From assembly GCA_011390755.1 (NCBI GenBank), contig JAABRU010000035.1:1-49898 (forward strand): 49,898 bases of DNA, given 5' to 3'. Shown here in pieces: positions 7,897-17,119 of the stretch; positions within the stretch are counted from its first letter, which is position 1; each line of letters begins with the position of its first letter. The position numbers and the translations under genes are program-made. The notes under the pieces are model-generated. The model searched no databases and was not told where the DNA came from. It worked only from the letters and a program-made list of their open reading frames with translations. Source of the DNA: Desulfobacteraceae bacterium. Lineage in GTDB: Bacteria > Desulfobacterota > Desulfobacteria > Desulfobacterales > Desulfococcaceae.

Positions 7897-9513
7897 TCAT
7901 TCAGATACCAGCTTCTCCGCACGGAGCCGGGGATCTCCCAGGGTGCGGAGTTTCTGCTCCCATATATTCCAGTCTTCCTCTTTTACCGCTGTAAATACGG
8001 TACCGGGCCGGGGTTTGCCGATAAGACCGATACGGATGGAGATTTCATCCCCGATGTTTTCCCGCAGACGGGCAATAAATGTGAGAATTTCACGGATGGG
8101 CGGCTGCCAGGCTTCCTGAAGAATCAGAATTTCCGTCTGCCCGGCTGCGGGGTTATCCTGTTTTCGGAGGATATGCTGCGCCCGGGCAATATCTTTTTCC
8201 GCACTGTCGCCGATGCGCAGTTTTTCTGTCATATTCCTTTCCGCGGGAAAAGCGATATTATCCCGCAGTTCACTGTCGCCGCATTGGTCATAAATGTCAT
8301 CCGGAATCATTATCATCAGAAAATGACTGCCATGATTTTCATCCGGCAGTATTTCCGGATTTTCCGGTGCTGAAGCATCCTGCTGTTCTGTATCGCAGCG
8401 GCGGGAAGAAGTGGGACGGCCCCCGGTATGCAGCAGGGGACTGCACATGCGCTGCATCAGTGCTTCGCATTCGGCAAAACGGAAATCCAGTTTTCCCAGT
8501 CCGGACTGCCGGACTGCAAGGGCAGTCAGAAAAAGCAGAAGCCTCGGAAGCAGTGCATAAAAGAATACGCAGAAACAAAGAAAAGGCCACCAGGAAACCA
8601 GGTCCGGGGTTGCCAGATGCCAGATGCCTTCTTTGAGAATCATGCGGCTTCCCTGAATCTGTGCCAGGGAGGGATGGGCAATTTCCGAGGGAACAAATGC
8701 AGACCAGGGCAGGGACAGAAAACGGACCGCGTCAAATACGGTCTGCGCGCTGAACTGTATGGTGGACTGCCAGCCGAAAGCAATATCGCTTCCCAGCACT
8801 TTCAGCAGCGTTGTACCCAGCACCGCTGCATTGAAAAACAGGGCAAAAAGCTGGATCGGAATAAAAACCGGCCAGTAAAAAAGAAGACCGTACACTTTTT
8901 TTCTGCCGCGCAGCAGCCCGACGGCAGCCTCCAGTTCGTAACGATGACTGGCAGACATTTTTTTTCTGGTTTTTCCGGCAATTTTCATCATCAGCCGGAT
9001 AAAAAAACGGCTCAGCAGGACAAAAAGCAGGGAGCGGTGTATAAGAGAAGGGCGGAAAACACGGAAAAGAGTGAATCCCAGCAGCAGCAGCAGCAGAAAA
9101 ATCTGAAAAAAAACAAAACAGCCCAGGTATAAAGATACATTGAGGGGCGCGGCACCGGTATAGTGAAGCAGGGCCGAAGCAGTGCCCGCACCGCAGAGCA
9201 GACCGGTCAGTATCATACAGATACACAGCAGGCGGTAGATTTCCGTATAAAGAGATCCCGGCAGAACCGCATCCTGCCCTGATTCCGCTTTTTCCATGTT
9301 CCTGCGCTGTTTCAGCCAGAGCCGGATAATGTTTCTGTGCTTCCGGCTGTTCTGTTCTTCTGTCTGCGCATTTTTCAGAAGCGGACGGATATGCTGTAAA
9401 TAGATTTCCCGATCCCGGAGCGCCGGACGCTCTCCCTGTTTTTCCCGGTTTTTATCCCTGCGGAAGAAATATTCCAGATCAATGATGTCTTTTATCTGCC
9501 AGTGGGTTTTCAT
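7897..9513 (-). CDS. DUF2868 multi-pass membrane protein
   Basis: The 538-residue protein has a charged N-terminal cytosolic stretch and four hydrophobic regions. Two lie close together (about 90-112 and 124-148), and later pairs lie near 210-235 and 300-325. A C-terminal soluble domain of about 190 residues ends at LVSE. The architecture is that of DUF2868 proteins, which are commonly encoded next to DUF3482 GTPases, as here. No enzymatic motif was recognised. The ATG overlaps the stop of the small upstream gene in an ATGA junction, implying translational coupling. The function of the family is not known; a membrane-linked GTPase complex is a fair inference from the pairing. Confidence 0.82.
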   Translation of the reverse strand: MKTHWQIKDIIDLEYFFRRDKNREKQGERPALRDREIYLQHIRPLLKNAQTEEQNSRKHRNIIRLWLKQRRNMEKAESGQDAVLPGSLYTEIYRLLCICMILTGLLCGAGTASALLHYTGAAPLNVSLYLGCFVFFQIFLLLLLLGFTLFRVFRPSLIHRSLLFVLLSRFFIRLMMKIAGKTRKKMSASHRYELEAAVGLLRGRKKVYGLLFYWPVFIPIQLFALFFNAAVLGTTLLKVLGSDIAFGWQSTIQFSAQTVFDAVRFLSLPWSAFVPSEIAHPSLAQIQGSRMILKEGIWHLATPDLVSWWPFLCFCVFFYALLPRLLLFLTALAVRQSGLGKLDFRFAECEALMQRMCSPLLHTGGRPTSSRRCDTEQQDASAPENPEILPDENHGSHFLMIMIPDDIYDQCGDSELRDNIAFPAERNMTEKLRIGDSAEKDIARAQHILRKQDNPAAGQTEILILQEAWQPPIREILTFIARLRENIGDEISIRIGLIGKPRPGTVFTAVKEEDWNIWEQKLRTLGDPRLRAEKLVSE

Positions 9514-9692
9514 AAGTCGGTTGCGGAAAAAAGGCCTGCCGGCTGTAATAGGGAAGCATCCGCAACATTTTCTCCGATCTTTTTTTCTGTCCGCTGCAAA
9601 AGCATCTGAGCCGGCCGCAGTCGAAACCGGGCAGCATTTCGAAGCAAAATTTTATATGCAGAATCAGGAATTTGAATTGCCTGAGAAGTCAT
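9510..9692 (-). CDS. Small protein coupled to the DUF2868 gene
   Basis: This is a 60-residue product, counted from the ATG at 9692, which has AAAGGA 5 nt upstream. A longer reading from 9734 has no ribosome site. The first half (IQIPDSAYKILLRNAARF) looks like a short beta strand followed by helices, as in ribbon-helix-helix or antitoxin-like proteins, but the match is only by eye. Its TGA overlaps the ATG of the DUF2868 gene, so the two are probably translated together. It may be the first gene of a three-gene unit with the DUF2868 and DUF3482 genes. Confidence 0.55.
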   Translation of the reverse strand: MTSQAIQIPDSAYKILLRNAARFRLRPAQMLLQRTEKKIGENVADASLLQPAGLFSATDL

Positions 9693-9839
9693 TCTGTTTC
9701 CTTTCACCGGTGATAACATTGTTAATATGAACATAATACAATCAAAAACAGTTGAAAAGAAAAAACTGTAATATTTCTTCCGTCCCTGCGGGCTTTATCC
9801 TGATCCTTCACTTTGACGGCATTGAACGGAGTTGTTCTT

Positions 9840-9859
9840 TCCCCTTTTTGGAAAGGGGA
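9840..9859. terminator. Possible terminator hairpin after the permease gene
   Basis: An 8-bp stem TCCCCTTT/AAAGGGGA closes on TTGG, 14 nt beyond the permease stop on the minus strand. No clear T-run follows in that direction, so the call is weak. Confidence 0.3.
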
Positions 9860-9872
9860 CCGGGAACATTTT

Positions 9873-10907
9873 TCATGATTTTCTGCGTCTCTGCCAGCCC
9901 TGTACTGCCAGAAAGGCCAGTACCAGCGCACCCTGAATGACACCGCTGAGGGAGGAATCCAGCTGCAGCATCATGGGCAGCTGGATACTGCCCACATTCA
10001 GGCAGGCAAAGAAAAGTGCCACAAAGGGGGCTATCCAGACCCGGTAGTTGGCCAGCATGACCACCAGCAGGGCCAGATAACCGTAATTTCCGGAAATGGC
10101 AGGAATCAGACGGTGATAAACAGCTGTAACCTGAATACTCCCGGCCAGTCCGGCAAATCCGCCAGCGAACATCATGGCCAGCAGCATATAGCGATCCGGT
10201 TTCAGATCGAAAAGTACGGATGCTTTGGGATTGCCGCCGATGGCTTTGAGTCCCAGACCGATACGGGTATAACGCAGCATCAGGGCTGTGAGGGCTATGG
10301 CGGCAACACACAGGCAGATAGCCGAAGGGGATATGCGGAGGGATGCGATATGCGGCAGCCAGAGTTCACGGGGCAGCAGTTCTGTTCCGCTCATGGAGGC
10401 CACCCCCGGACGCTTCCAGGGGCCGAAAATCAGCCAGAGAATCATTCCCTGTGCCACAAAATTCATTCCCAGGCCCGCAAAGATTTCATTCACCCCCCCT
10501 TTGGTTTTCAGATACCCGGCAAACAAAGCCCATATCCCCCCGCCGAGCATTCCCGCAATAAAAGAGAAAAAAAGAAATATTCCCGGAGCACTGCTGCCTT
10601 CGGCAGCAAAGCGGAGTACAAAGGTGCTCATTACCGCGCCCATCATCATCTGACCTTCCACACCGATATTCCACAGACCGATGCGGAAGGTGTAAAGCAG
10701 GCCGCACGCGCAGAGGGTCAGCGGAATCCAGGCAGCGATCACGCGGGCAAAGCGTGACCAGGAACTCAGGGAACCTTTGAGAATATGATAATATACATCC
10801 GGCGGCGGTGCTCCGGTCAGAAAAAGAATCAGAGTCGTAAAGAAAAAAACCGCCGCCAGCGTCATAAATATATTTACGGTATTTTTTATTATCTCTTGTG
10901 ATATCAT
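9873..10907 (-). CDS. ABC transporter permease of the BmpC/NupP nucleoside type
   Basis: The 344-residue inner-membrane protein has eight or more hydrophobic segments. It carries the family-typical run RIGLWNIGVEGQMMMGA (about 70-86) and GGVNEIFAGLGMNF (about 134-147), seen in permeases that work with BMP-family lipoproteins to import nucleosides. No ATPase, second permease or binding protein is adjacent, so it is an orphan in this window. The open frame extends upstream to 11048, but that part runs into element B2. The ATG at 10907 is the first sensible start, although its ribosome site is poor. Confidence 0.8.
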   Translation of the reverse strand: MISQEIIKNTVNIFMTLAAVFFFTTLILFLTGAPPPDVYYHILKGSLSSWSRFARVIAAWIPLTLCACGLLYTFRIGLWNIGVEGQMMMGAVMSTFVLRFAAEGSSAPGIFLFFSFIAGMLGGGIWALFAGYLKTKGGVNEIFAGLGMNFVAQGMILWLIFGPWKRPGVASMSGTELLPRELWLPHIASLRISPSAICLCVAAIALTALMLRYTRIGLGLKAIGGNPKASVLFDLKPDRYMLLAMMFAGGFAGLAGSIQVTAVYHRLIPAISGNYGYLALLVVMLANYRVWIAPFVALFFACLNVGSIQLPMMLQLDSSLSGVIQGALVLAFLAVQGWQRRRKS

Positions 10908-10970
10908 AAAGCAAAATGTATCAGATTTTTCTTTGTGTCCGTAAGGAAATAAATTGTTCTGTTTCAGTGT

Positions 10971-11114
10971 CAGTAGATCGAAAAGTTTCCGGAAGGAGTG
11001 CAGAAACTGTATTTCTGCATGGGTCAGCGGGGAGCGGCTGCCGTGCAAAAATATAATTTTTGCACTCCGGGACAGTCGTAAAACCGTATCCGGGGGAAAC
11101 TTTTCGATCTGCTG
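10971..11114 (+). repeat. Element B2 (144 bp)
   Basis: It begins CAGTAGATCGAAAAGTTTCC and ends GGAAACTTTTCGATCTGCTG. The flanking 5-mers are AGTGT on the left and AATGT on the right, a target duplication with one change. It lies directly upstream of the permease gene and may carry or disturb its promoter. The rest of the gap 10908-11401 shows no gene. Confidence 0.88.
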
Positions 11115-11401
11115 AATGTGTCAGAATACAGCATTTTTTAAAAAAATTATACAGGCATAACAGAGAAATCGTTCATGGGCAAGCGGATTATTATACCAAA
11201 CTGTCTGCATAAGGGGATCAAGTGTATGATTTCCGCTTTTCCTGTGAGGTTTCATCCCTTTGTCTCCGGAAAAATCTGTCTGCCGTCAGCCGTTTCAGGG
11301 GAGGAATTCATCGCACAATAGAATTAATTTCTTTTCTGTGCTATACAGTCTTCCGAAGAAATAATTGCCGCAACTAAAAAATTATCCGGAGTGAATATAA
11401 A

Positions 11402-11875
11402 ATGGATTACAACACCATACTGAAAGGAAAACGGATTCTGATTGCCGATGATGAACCGGATGTACTGGAATCTTTGGAAGAGATTTTGGAAATGTGTCAT
11501 ACAGACACGGCTTCATCCTATGCCATGGCCCGTGATTGTCTGGAAAAAAATATCTATGACGGTGCAATTCTGGATATTATGGGGATACAGGGTTATAATC
11601 TGCTTGCCATCACCAGTCAGAAAGGGATTCCCACACTCATGCTCACAGCCCATGCCCTGAGTTCCGACAATTTTGTAAAATCTATCCGGCAGGGCGCGTA
11701 TGCCTATATCCCCAAAGAAAAGATGAGCGAAATTGATTTCTTTCTGGCAGATATCCTGCTGCATGTGCCGGAACCGCCGGGCCTTTTCGGCAAATGGTTT
11801 GACAGACTCCGGCCTTTCTATGATAAAAAATTCGGCAGGAACTGGCTGGAATATTATAAAAATTTCTGGGAATAG
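11402..11875 (+). CDS. Single-domain response regulator with short C-terminal extension
   Basis: The 157-residue receiver protein has the acidic pocket DDE (16-18), phospho-acceptor Asp58 (ILDIMG), the switch Thr82 (LMLTAHA) and the conserved Lys105 (YIPKEK), so it should be phosphorylated. After the receiver comes an aromatic- and basic-rich tail of about 40 residues (KWFDRLRPFYDKKFG...) with no recognised domain. The histidine kinase gene starts 14 bp downstream, and the pair probably forms a two-component system. Output is unknown because there is no DNA-binding domain. Confidence 0.88.
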   Translation: MDYNTILKGKRILIADDEPDVLESLEEILEMCHTDTASSYAMARDCLEKNIYDGAILDIMGIQGYNLLAITSQKGIPTLMLTAHALSSDNFVKSIRQGAYAYIPKEKMSEIDFFLADILLHVPEPPGLFGKWFDRLRPFYDKKFGRNWLEYYKNFWE

Positions 11876-11889
11876 AGCTTTGAATCCGT

Positions 11890-13377
11890 ATGAATGAAAA
11901 AAGAAAAGAATGCCGCCGTAATGAAGATCGGCAGATACGGGAACAGATCCGCCGTCATCAGATGCTGTTTGAAGTCGGTCAGGTTATTACCTCTGAGATG
12001 GATATGGAAAAACTGTTTGAGGTCATTATCCGACAGACCGATAAAATTATGGTCTGCCAGCGGACAACGGTTTTTCTTTATGAAGAAAAAACAGATGAAT
12101 TGTGGTCTTTTGTGGCCACCGGTCTCGGAACAGACAGAATCCGCATCCCGGCAGGTCAGGGCATTGCCGGATGGGTTTTCCGCAGACAGAAAGCCCTGAT
12201 AATCCCGCAGGCCTATGAGGATTCCCGTTTTTTATGTGATATTGACCGGGAAACCGGCTTTTGTACCCGGAATATTCTTTCTGTTCCCCTGATTAACCGC
12301 CGCCAGAACTGCATCGGTGTATTACAGGCATTAAATAAAATAAACGGTGATTTTTCCGAAGAAGATCTGGGACTGCTTACATCTGTTTCCCATTATGTGG
12401 CCGTAGGTCTGGAAAATGCAAAACTCTATGAAGAACTCAGAGTGCTGGATAAGGCAAAGGAAAAGGTCATTCATCACCTTTCCCATGAACTGAAAACCCC
12501 TCTGGCCATTATTTCCGGGGCCTTTGACAGTATTCTGCGGAAAGCGGAAAAAGGAAATTTTTTTCAATTGGAAAAGACCGTCCGCCGGGGAAAAAGGAAT
12601 GTGGAAAGACTGCTGACCCTTCAGGAAAAAATTGACGACATATTACAGCAAAAATCTGTAAGAGAAAAGGATGAGATTATCGGGATTATTGAAGACGCGC
12701 TCAGTTTTACAGAGGAACTGTCGGATGAATACCCGGATAATGAATTTCTGCAAAGAATCATCCGCCGCCTGGATTCCATTTATCACAGCAGGGAAATCCG
12801 GGAAGAAAAGATTGCCGTCCTTCCTTTTCTGGAAGAAATAAGGGCACAGGCCGCAGCCGGTTGCCGGGGAAGAGACATCCGCATTTTCCGCCGTTTTGAA
12901 GCCGGACCGGTGCTTTTTTCGGATCGGGATATTCTGGGCAAAGTTTTCGGAGGACTGCTGAAAAATGCCGTTGAAAATACACCGGACGGCGGGCAGATAG
13001 AAATCCGGACATTTATGGACGGTAAGAGATTCCGGACAGATATCCGGGATTCCGGTACCGGTATTACCGAAATCAGCCGGAAAATGATTTTCGGCGGTTT
13101 TATCCACACTCAGGAAACCCTTGATTATTCTTCCAAACAACCCTATGCCTTTAACGCAGGCGGAGCCGGATCGGATCTGCTCCGGATTCGGGTTTTTTCA
13201 GAGCGGCTTCATTTTTCTGTCTGTTTTGAAAGCCGCCGCTGCCCTTTTCTCCCCAAAGATGCCGATCTTTGTCCGGGCAATATTTTTTTCTGCCCGCATC
13301 TTTCGGAACCTGCCGAATGTCTGCATAACAGCGGTTCCCTTTTTTCCATTATATTTCCGGCTGCCGCACTCTGCTGA
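11890..13377 (+). CDS. GAF-domain sensor histidine kinase with Cys-rich C-terminal insertion
   Basis: The 495-residue soluble kinase has a GAF sensor domain (about 25-175; VFLYEE, GQGIAGWVF, LSVPLI). A dimerisation/phosphorylation helix follows with HLSHELKTPLA (His199), then a HATPase domain with the N box LLKNAVENTPDGG (Asn359) and G box DSGTGI (387-392). Between the GGAG segment (423-426) and the last strand it carries five cysteines (445, 451, 461, 468, 477) in a CPG/CPH context, which could bind metal or sense redox. It lies 14 bp after the receiver gene and is the likely phosphodonor for it. Confidence 0.88.
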   Translation: MNEKRKECRRNEDRQIREQIRRHQMLFEVGQVITSEMDMEKLFEVIIRQTDKIMVCQRTTVFLYEEKTDELWSFVATGLGTDRIRIPAGQGIAGWVFRRQKALIIPQAYEDSRFLCDIDRETGFCTRNILSVPLINRRQNCIGVLQALNKINGDFSEEDLGLLTSVSHYVAVGLENAKLYEELRVLDKAKEKVIHHLSHELKTPLAIISGAFDSILRKAEKGNFFQLEKTVRRGKRNVERLLTLQEKIDDILQQKSVREKDEIIGIIEDALSFTEELSDEYPDNEFLQRIIRRLDSIYHSREIREEKIAVLPFLEEIRAQAAAGCRGRDIRIFRRFEAGPVLFSDRDILGKVFGGLLKNAVENTPDGGQIEIRTFMDGKRFRTDIRDSGTGITEISRKMIFGGFIHTQETLDYSSKQPYAFNAGGAGSDLLRIRVFSERLHFSVCFESRRCPFLPKDADLCPGNIFFCPHLSEPAECLHNSGSLFSIIFPAAALC

Positions 13378-13804
13378 AAATTCTTGACACTGTACAGGAA
13401 TCCCTGTTAATAGAGAATTTTTATAATTTTCTGTAGTTTCGCATTTTTTTTAACCATTTGATTTTATTTTAGCCGCGAAAAACACAGACGGCTACCGGGA
13501 AATGTTTATATCCTATTGTTTTTTTAAAATTTTTTTTCGTGTGTTTCTCGGTTTCCCGGAAAAAAATGCAAAAGTGCGGATAATTTTATTAGGAATTACG
13601 CAGTTCAACTCCCTAATCAGAGTCGGGAGTGTAGGCAAGCGGTAAAAACCGCTCCCTAACGGTCGGGGTTCCGGCTGTTTCGGTCAGAAAAATTTCAGCT
13701 GCGTACCTCCTGTTTATATTGATGATAATACGCCATATCGCTTCCGAATCTGCGGTACATTCCGGATGCGATTTTTTTATTTTCAATTTCTTTGATAAAG
13801 GTGC
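13378..13804. other. Upstream region of argG
   Basis: No gene is present. An inverted pair around 13483-13560 shares CGAGAAACACA/GAAAAACACAG and CCGGGAAA words. A short hairpin, GCGGTAAAAACCGC, lies at 13639-13652 within GGGAG...CTCCC. The argG promoter should lie here, but no clear -35/-10 pair or arginine operator could be assigned. Confidence 0.4.
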
Positions 13805-15022
13805 ATGAGCAAAATGTCTGAAAAAATTAATAAGGTTGTCCTGGCTTATTCCGGCGGACTGGATACATCTGTGATTCTGCGCTGGCTGATTGAAAAATAT
13901 GACTGTGAAGTTATTTGCTTTTCAGCGGATATCGGGCAGGAGGAGGAACTGGATACCATAGAAGGCAAGGCCATCAAAACCGGTGCATCCAGAGTATATA
14001 TAGATGATCTGCAGGAAGAATTTATCCGGGATTATGTTTTCCCTGCTTTCCGGGCCAATGTGATTTATGAGGGGCAGTACCTGCTGGGTACGTCCATTGC
14101 CCGCCCCCTGATTGCCAAGCGGCAGATTGAGATTGCCAAAACAGAAGGGGCCGATACGGTCAGTCACGGTGCCACGGGAAAAGGAAATGACCAGGTGCGT
14201 TTTGAACTGGCCTATTATGCCCTGAAACCGGATATTAAGATTGTTGCCCCCTGGCGCATATGGGATCTTACATCCCGTACAGCACTCATGGCCTTTGCAG
14301 AAAAACACGGCATTGAAGTACCCACAACACCCAAAAAACCCTACAGCACCGATCGGAATATGCTGCATATCAGTTATGAGGGGGGAATTCTGGAAGATCC
14401 CTGGCACGCGCCTTCGGAAGATATTTTTACCCTGACAGTATCTCCCCGCAATGCCCCGGATGAAGCCGAAGAAATTGAGATCCGTTTTGAGCAGGGAGAC
14501 CCGTTGGCAATCAACGGGAAAGACATGTCCCCGGCTGTGCTTTTTAAAGAACTGAACCGACTGGGCGGCAAACACGGCATCGGCCGGGCCGATATTGTGG
14601 AAAACCGTTTTGTGGGCATGAAATCCAGAGGGGTGTATGAAACTCCGGGCGGCACTATTCTGCGGATCGCACATATTGCCATGGAATCCATCACTATGGA
14701 TCGGGAAGTTGTACACCTGCGGGATTCCCTGATTCCCCGCTATTCGGAGATGATTTATAACGGTTTCTGGTTTTCTCCGGAGCGGGAACTGATGCAGAAA
14801 ATGATTGACGAAAGCCAGAAGGATGTATCCGGCGTTGTCCGTCTGGCACTTTATAAGGGTAACTGCACGGTACTGGGCCGGAAATCCGATACTTCCCTGT
14901 ACAGCGAAGATTTTGCCACATTTGAGGATGACAGTGTTTACAGACAGGATGATGCCGAAGGTTTTATCAAGCTCAATGCCCTTCGCCTGCGTATCCGGGA
15001 AATGAACCGGCAGAAAAGATGA
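13805..15022 (+). CDS. argG: Argininosuccinate synthase
   Basis: The 405-residue enzyme joins citrulline and aspartate with ATP to form argininosuccinate, the penultimate step of arginine synthesis. The PP-loop nucleotide motif AYSGGLDTS (14-22) is intact, and the family blocks [19 protein letters not shown] (about 117-135) and [13 protein letters not shown] (about 278-290) are present at full length. AAAGGTG precedes the first ATG; a second ATG three codons later is also possible. argH follows on the same strand but about 700 bp away, because repeats J, K1, I3 and L1 occupy the gap. Confidence 0.97.
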   Translation: MSKMSEKINKVVLAYSGGLDTSVILRWLIEKYDCEVICFSADIGQEEELDTIEGKAIKTGASRVYIDDLQEEFIRDYVFPAFRANVIYEGQYLLGTSIARPLIAKRQIEIAKTEGADTVSHGATGKGNDQVRFELAYYALKPDIKIVAPWRIWDLTSRTALMAFAEKHGIEVPTTPKKPYSTDRNMLHISYEGGILEDPWHAPSEDIFTLTVSPRNAPDEAEEIEIRFEQGDPLAINGKDMSPAVLFKELNRLGGKHGIGRADIVENRFVGMKSRGVYETPGGTILRIAHIAMESITMDREVVHLRDSLIPRYSEMIYNGFWFSPERELMQKMIDESQKDVSGVVRLALYKGNCTVLGRKSDTSLYSEDFATFEDDSVYRQDDAEGFIKLNALRLRIREMNRQKR

Positions 15023-15100
15023 AACTTGAAACTTGAAACTTGAAACTTGAGATTTGAAACTTGAAACTCAATGTCACTGACGTAAGGAAAGAATCTGTCC

Positions 15101-15174
15101 GGAGTCCCGAACTGAAAGTCCGGGACACTGAAATGATTCAGAAAAATACTGCCGGACTTTCAGTTTGGCACTCC
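15101..15174. repeat. Hairpin repeat I3
   Basis: It runs from GGAGTCCCGAACTGAAAGTC to the near complement GGACTTTCAGTTTGGCACTCC. The same framework recurs as I1 (33965-34048) and I2 (36382-36513), always beside CAATG...TAAG-type ends. Confidence 0.75.
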
Positions 15175-15181
15175 GTAATTT

Positions 15182-15470
15182 CGGCAGCGGGTCAAATCCG
15201 CTGATCTGTCACTGGGAAACAGAATCCCCGCTGCGGTAAAAAAATAATAAAAACGCAGAGAGGACACAGAGGGTAAAAGAGATGTAAGGCACTCAGCAGA
15301 AAATAACCGCCCCGTTTCATCTGACCGGGGGACGGAATGCACAGTTTCTGTTTATCCGCAGGATATTTCCGGAGGATTTATGGTCCCTAAGCGTTTTTTC
15401 TCTGTGCCTCCCTGTGAAAACCCTGTGTTCTCTGTGGTTATAAAAATCAAGCGGTCTGACCCGCTACCCG
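15182..15470. repeat. Element L1
   Basis: The ends are CGGCAGCGGGTCAAATCCG and the near complement of CGGGTAGCGGGTCAGACCG. The interior carries ACACAGAGG and CTCTGTG words in opposite orientations, giving a long imperfect hairpin. L2 is the inverted relative of the same arrangement. Confidence 0.7.
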
Positions 15471-15727
15471 TAATTTCTTAAGTCAGTGACATTGAAACTT
15501 GAGACTTGAGATTTGGAACTTGAAACCTGAGATTTGGAACCTGAAACCTGAGATTTGGAACCTGAAACCTGAGATTTGAAACCTGAAACCTGAAACTTGA
15601 GGCTTGAAACTTGAAACTTGAAACTTGAAACTTGAGAGCCGAAAGTTGAGAGCCGAAACCCGTAATTTTGAAATCTGATACCTGATTTTTTCAGATTTTC
15701 TTATCTGGAATCCGGAAGACAAAAAAA

Positions 15728-17119
15728 ATGAGTGAAAAACCCTGGGACGGCAGATTTTCTGAAAATACCGATAAACTGGTCGAGCGTTTTACGGCTTCTG
15801 TTGCCTATGACCGCCGCCTTTATATTTATGATATTGAGGGCAGTATCGCCCACTGCACCATGCTGGCAAAAGCGGGCGTAATTGCGGAGGAAGAACGGGA
15901 TGCTCTGATAAAGGGGCTGAAGCAGATCCGGGAAGAGATTGAAACCGGCAATTTTGTATATGATGACAGTCTGGAAGATATTCACATGCATATTGAGGCC
16001 CGGTTGTCCGAAGTGATCGGAAAAACCGCCCGGAAACTGCATACCGCACGGAGCCGGAACGACCAGGTGGCACTGGATATCCGCATGTTTCTGCGCGAAG
16101 AAACCCGGCAGATTATCAGATCTCTCCGAAAACTGCGGAAAACCCTCACGGATATGGCCGGACAGCATCTGGATACTGTACTGCCGGGATATACGCACAT
16201 GCAGCGGGCCCAGCCGGTGCTGCTGGCCCATCATTTTATGGCCTATTATGAAATGTTTCAGCGGGATACGGAAAGATTTCAGGACTGCCTGAAACGCATT
16301 GAGGTAATGCCCCTGGGCAGCGCTGCCCTGGCCGGAACCACCTATCCCATTGACCGGCACTATACCGCGAAGCTGCTGGGATTTTCCAAAGTATCTGCCA
16401 ACAGCATGGACAGCGTTGCGGACCGGGATTTTTCCATAGAATTCCTTTCCTCCGCTGCTGTCTGTATGATGCATCTGAGCCGTATGTCGGAGGAACTGAT
16501 TCTCTGGTCTTCATCGGAATTTTCTTTTATTGAAATTTCCGATGCCTTTACCACCGGCAGCAGTATCATGCCCCAGAAAAAAAATCCGGATGTCTGCGAG
16601 CTGGTACGGGGAAAAACCGGCCGGGTCTACGGCGATCTCATGGCCCTTCTGACTCTGATGAAATCGCTTCCCATGAGTTATAACCGGGATATGCAGGAAG
16701 ATAAGGAACCCCTGTTTGATGCCGTGGATACCCTGAAAAACTGTCTTGCCGTTTTTATCCGTATGCTGCCCAATATCCGTGTGAAAGCAGACGGAATGGC
16801 AAAAGCCACAGAAAGCGGTTTTCTCAACGCGACCGATATGGCCGATTATCTTGCGGGCAAAAAAGGCATTCCTTTTCGCCAGGCCCACAGTATTACCGGA
16901 AAAGCCGTTGCCTATGCCTTATCCCGGCAGAAAGAACTCCACGAGCTTTCCCTGCCGGAACTGAAAGAGTTTTCCGATTTTATTGACGAAGAGCTTTTTG
17001 ATTATCTGTCTACGGAACAGATGATTTTTCGCAGACAGTCTTTCGGCGGCACAGCAAAAGAAAATGTAAAATCTGCCATTGCCCAAGCCCGGAAATGCCT
17101 GGAAAATGAAAATGCCTGA
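15728..17119 (+). CDS. argH: Argininosuccinate lyase
   Basis: The 463-residue enzyme splits argininosuccinate into arginine and fumarate, the last step of arginine synthesis. It shows the fumarase/aspartase superfamily signature GSSIMPQKKNPD (about 278-289), the early block SRNDQVALDIRMF (about 112-124) and THMQRAQPVLLAHH (about 156-169). It starts WDGRFSE, typical for ArgH. Its 3' end overlaps the lipoprotein gene by 14 bp, so the two are likely one transcript with argG further upstream. Confidence 0.97.
   Translation: MSEKPWDGRFSENTDKLVERFTASVAYDRRLYIYDIEGSIAHCTMLAKAGVIAEEERDALIKGLKQIREEIETGNFVYDDSLEDIHMHIEARLSEVIGKTARKLHTARSRNDQVALDIRMFLREETRQIIRSLRKLRKTLTDMAGQHLDTVLPGYTHMQRAQPVLLAHHFMAYYEMFQRDTERFQDCLKRIEVMPLGSAALAGTTYPIDRHYTAKLLGFSKVSANSMDSVADRDFSIEFLSSAAVCMMHLSRMSEELILWSSSEFSFIEISDAFTTGSSIMPQKKNPDVCELVRGKTGRVYGDLMALLTLMKSLPMSYNRDMQEDKEPLFDAVDTLKNCLAVFIRMLPNIRVKADGMAKATESGFLNATDMADYLAGKKGIPFRQAHSITGKAVAYALSRQKELHELSLPELKEFSDFIDEELFDYLSTEQMIFRRQSFGGTAKENVKSAIAQARKCLENENA

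Larger units (their letters stand above)
15069..15494. mobile_element. Composite element K1 (426 bp) inside array J
   Basis: The termini CAATGTCACTGACGTAAG (15069-15086) and the complement at 15477-15494 differ by one base. AAACT flanks both sides (15064-15068 and 15495-15499). That is compatible with a 5-bp target duplication, although the host array itself repeats AAACT. It contains hairpin I3 (15101-15174) and element L1 (15182-15470). No transposase is present. Confidence 0.7.
15020..15660. repeat. Minisatellite array J (GAAACTT-type units), split by K1
   Basis: Tandem heptamers based on GAAACTT and variants (GAGATTT, GAAACCT, GGAACCT) run from 15020 to 15068 and resume from 15495 to about 15660. 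Doublets give 14-bp and higher-order units. The array begins at the argG stop codon and ends about 70 bp before argH. Confidence 0.9.
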
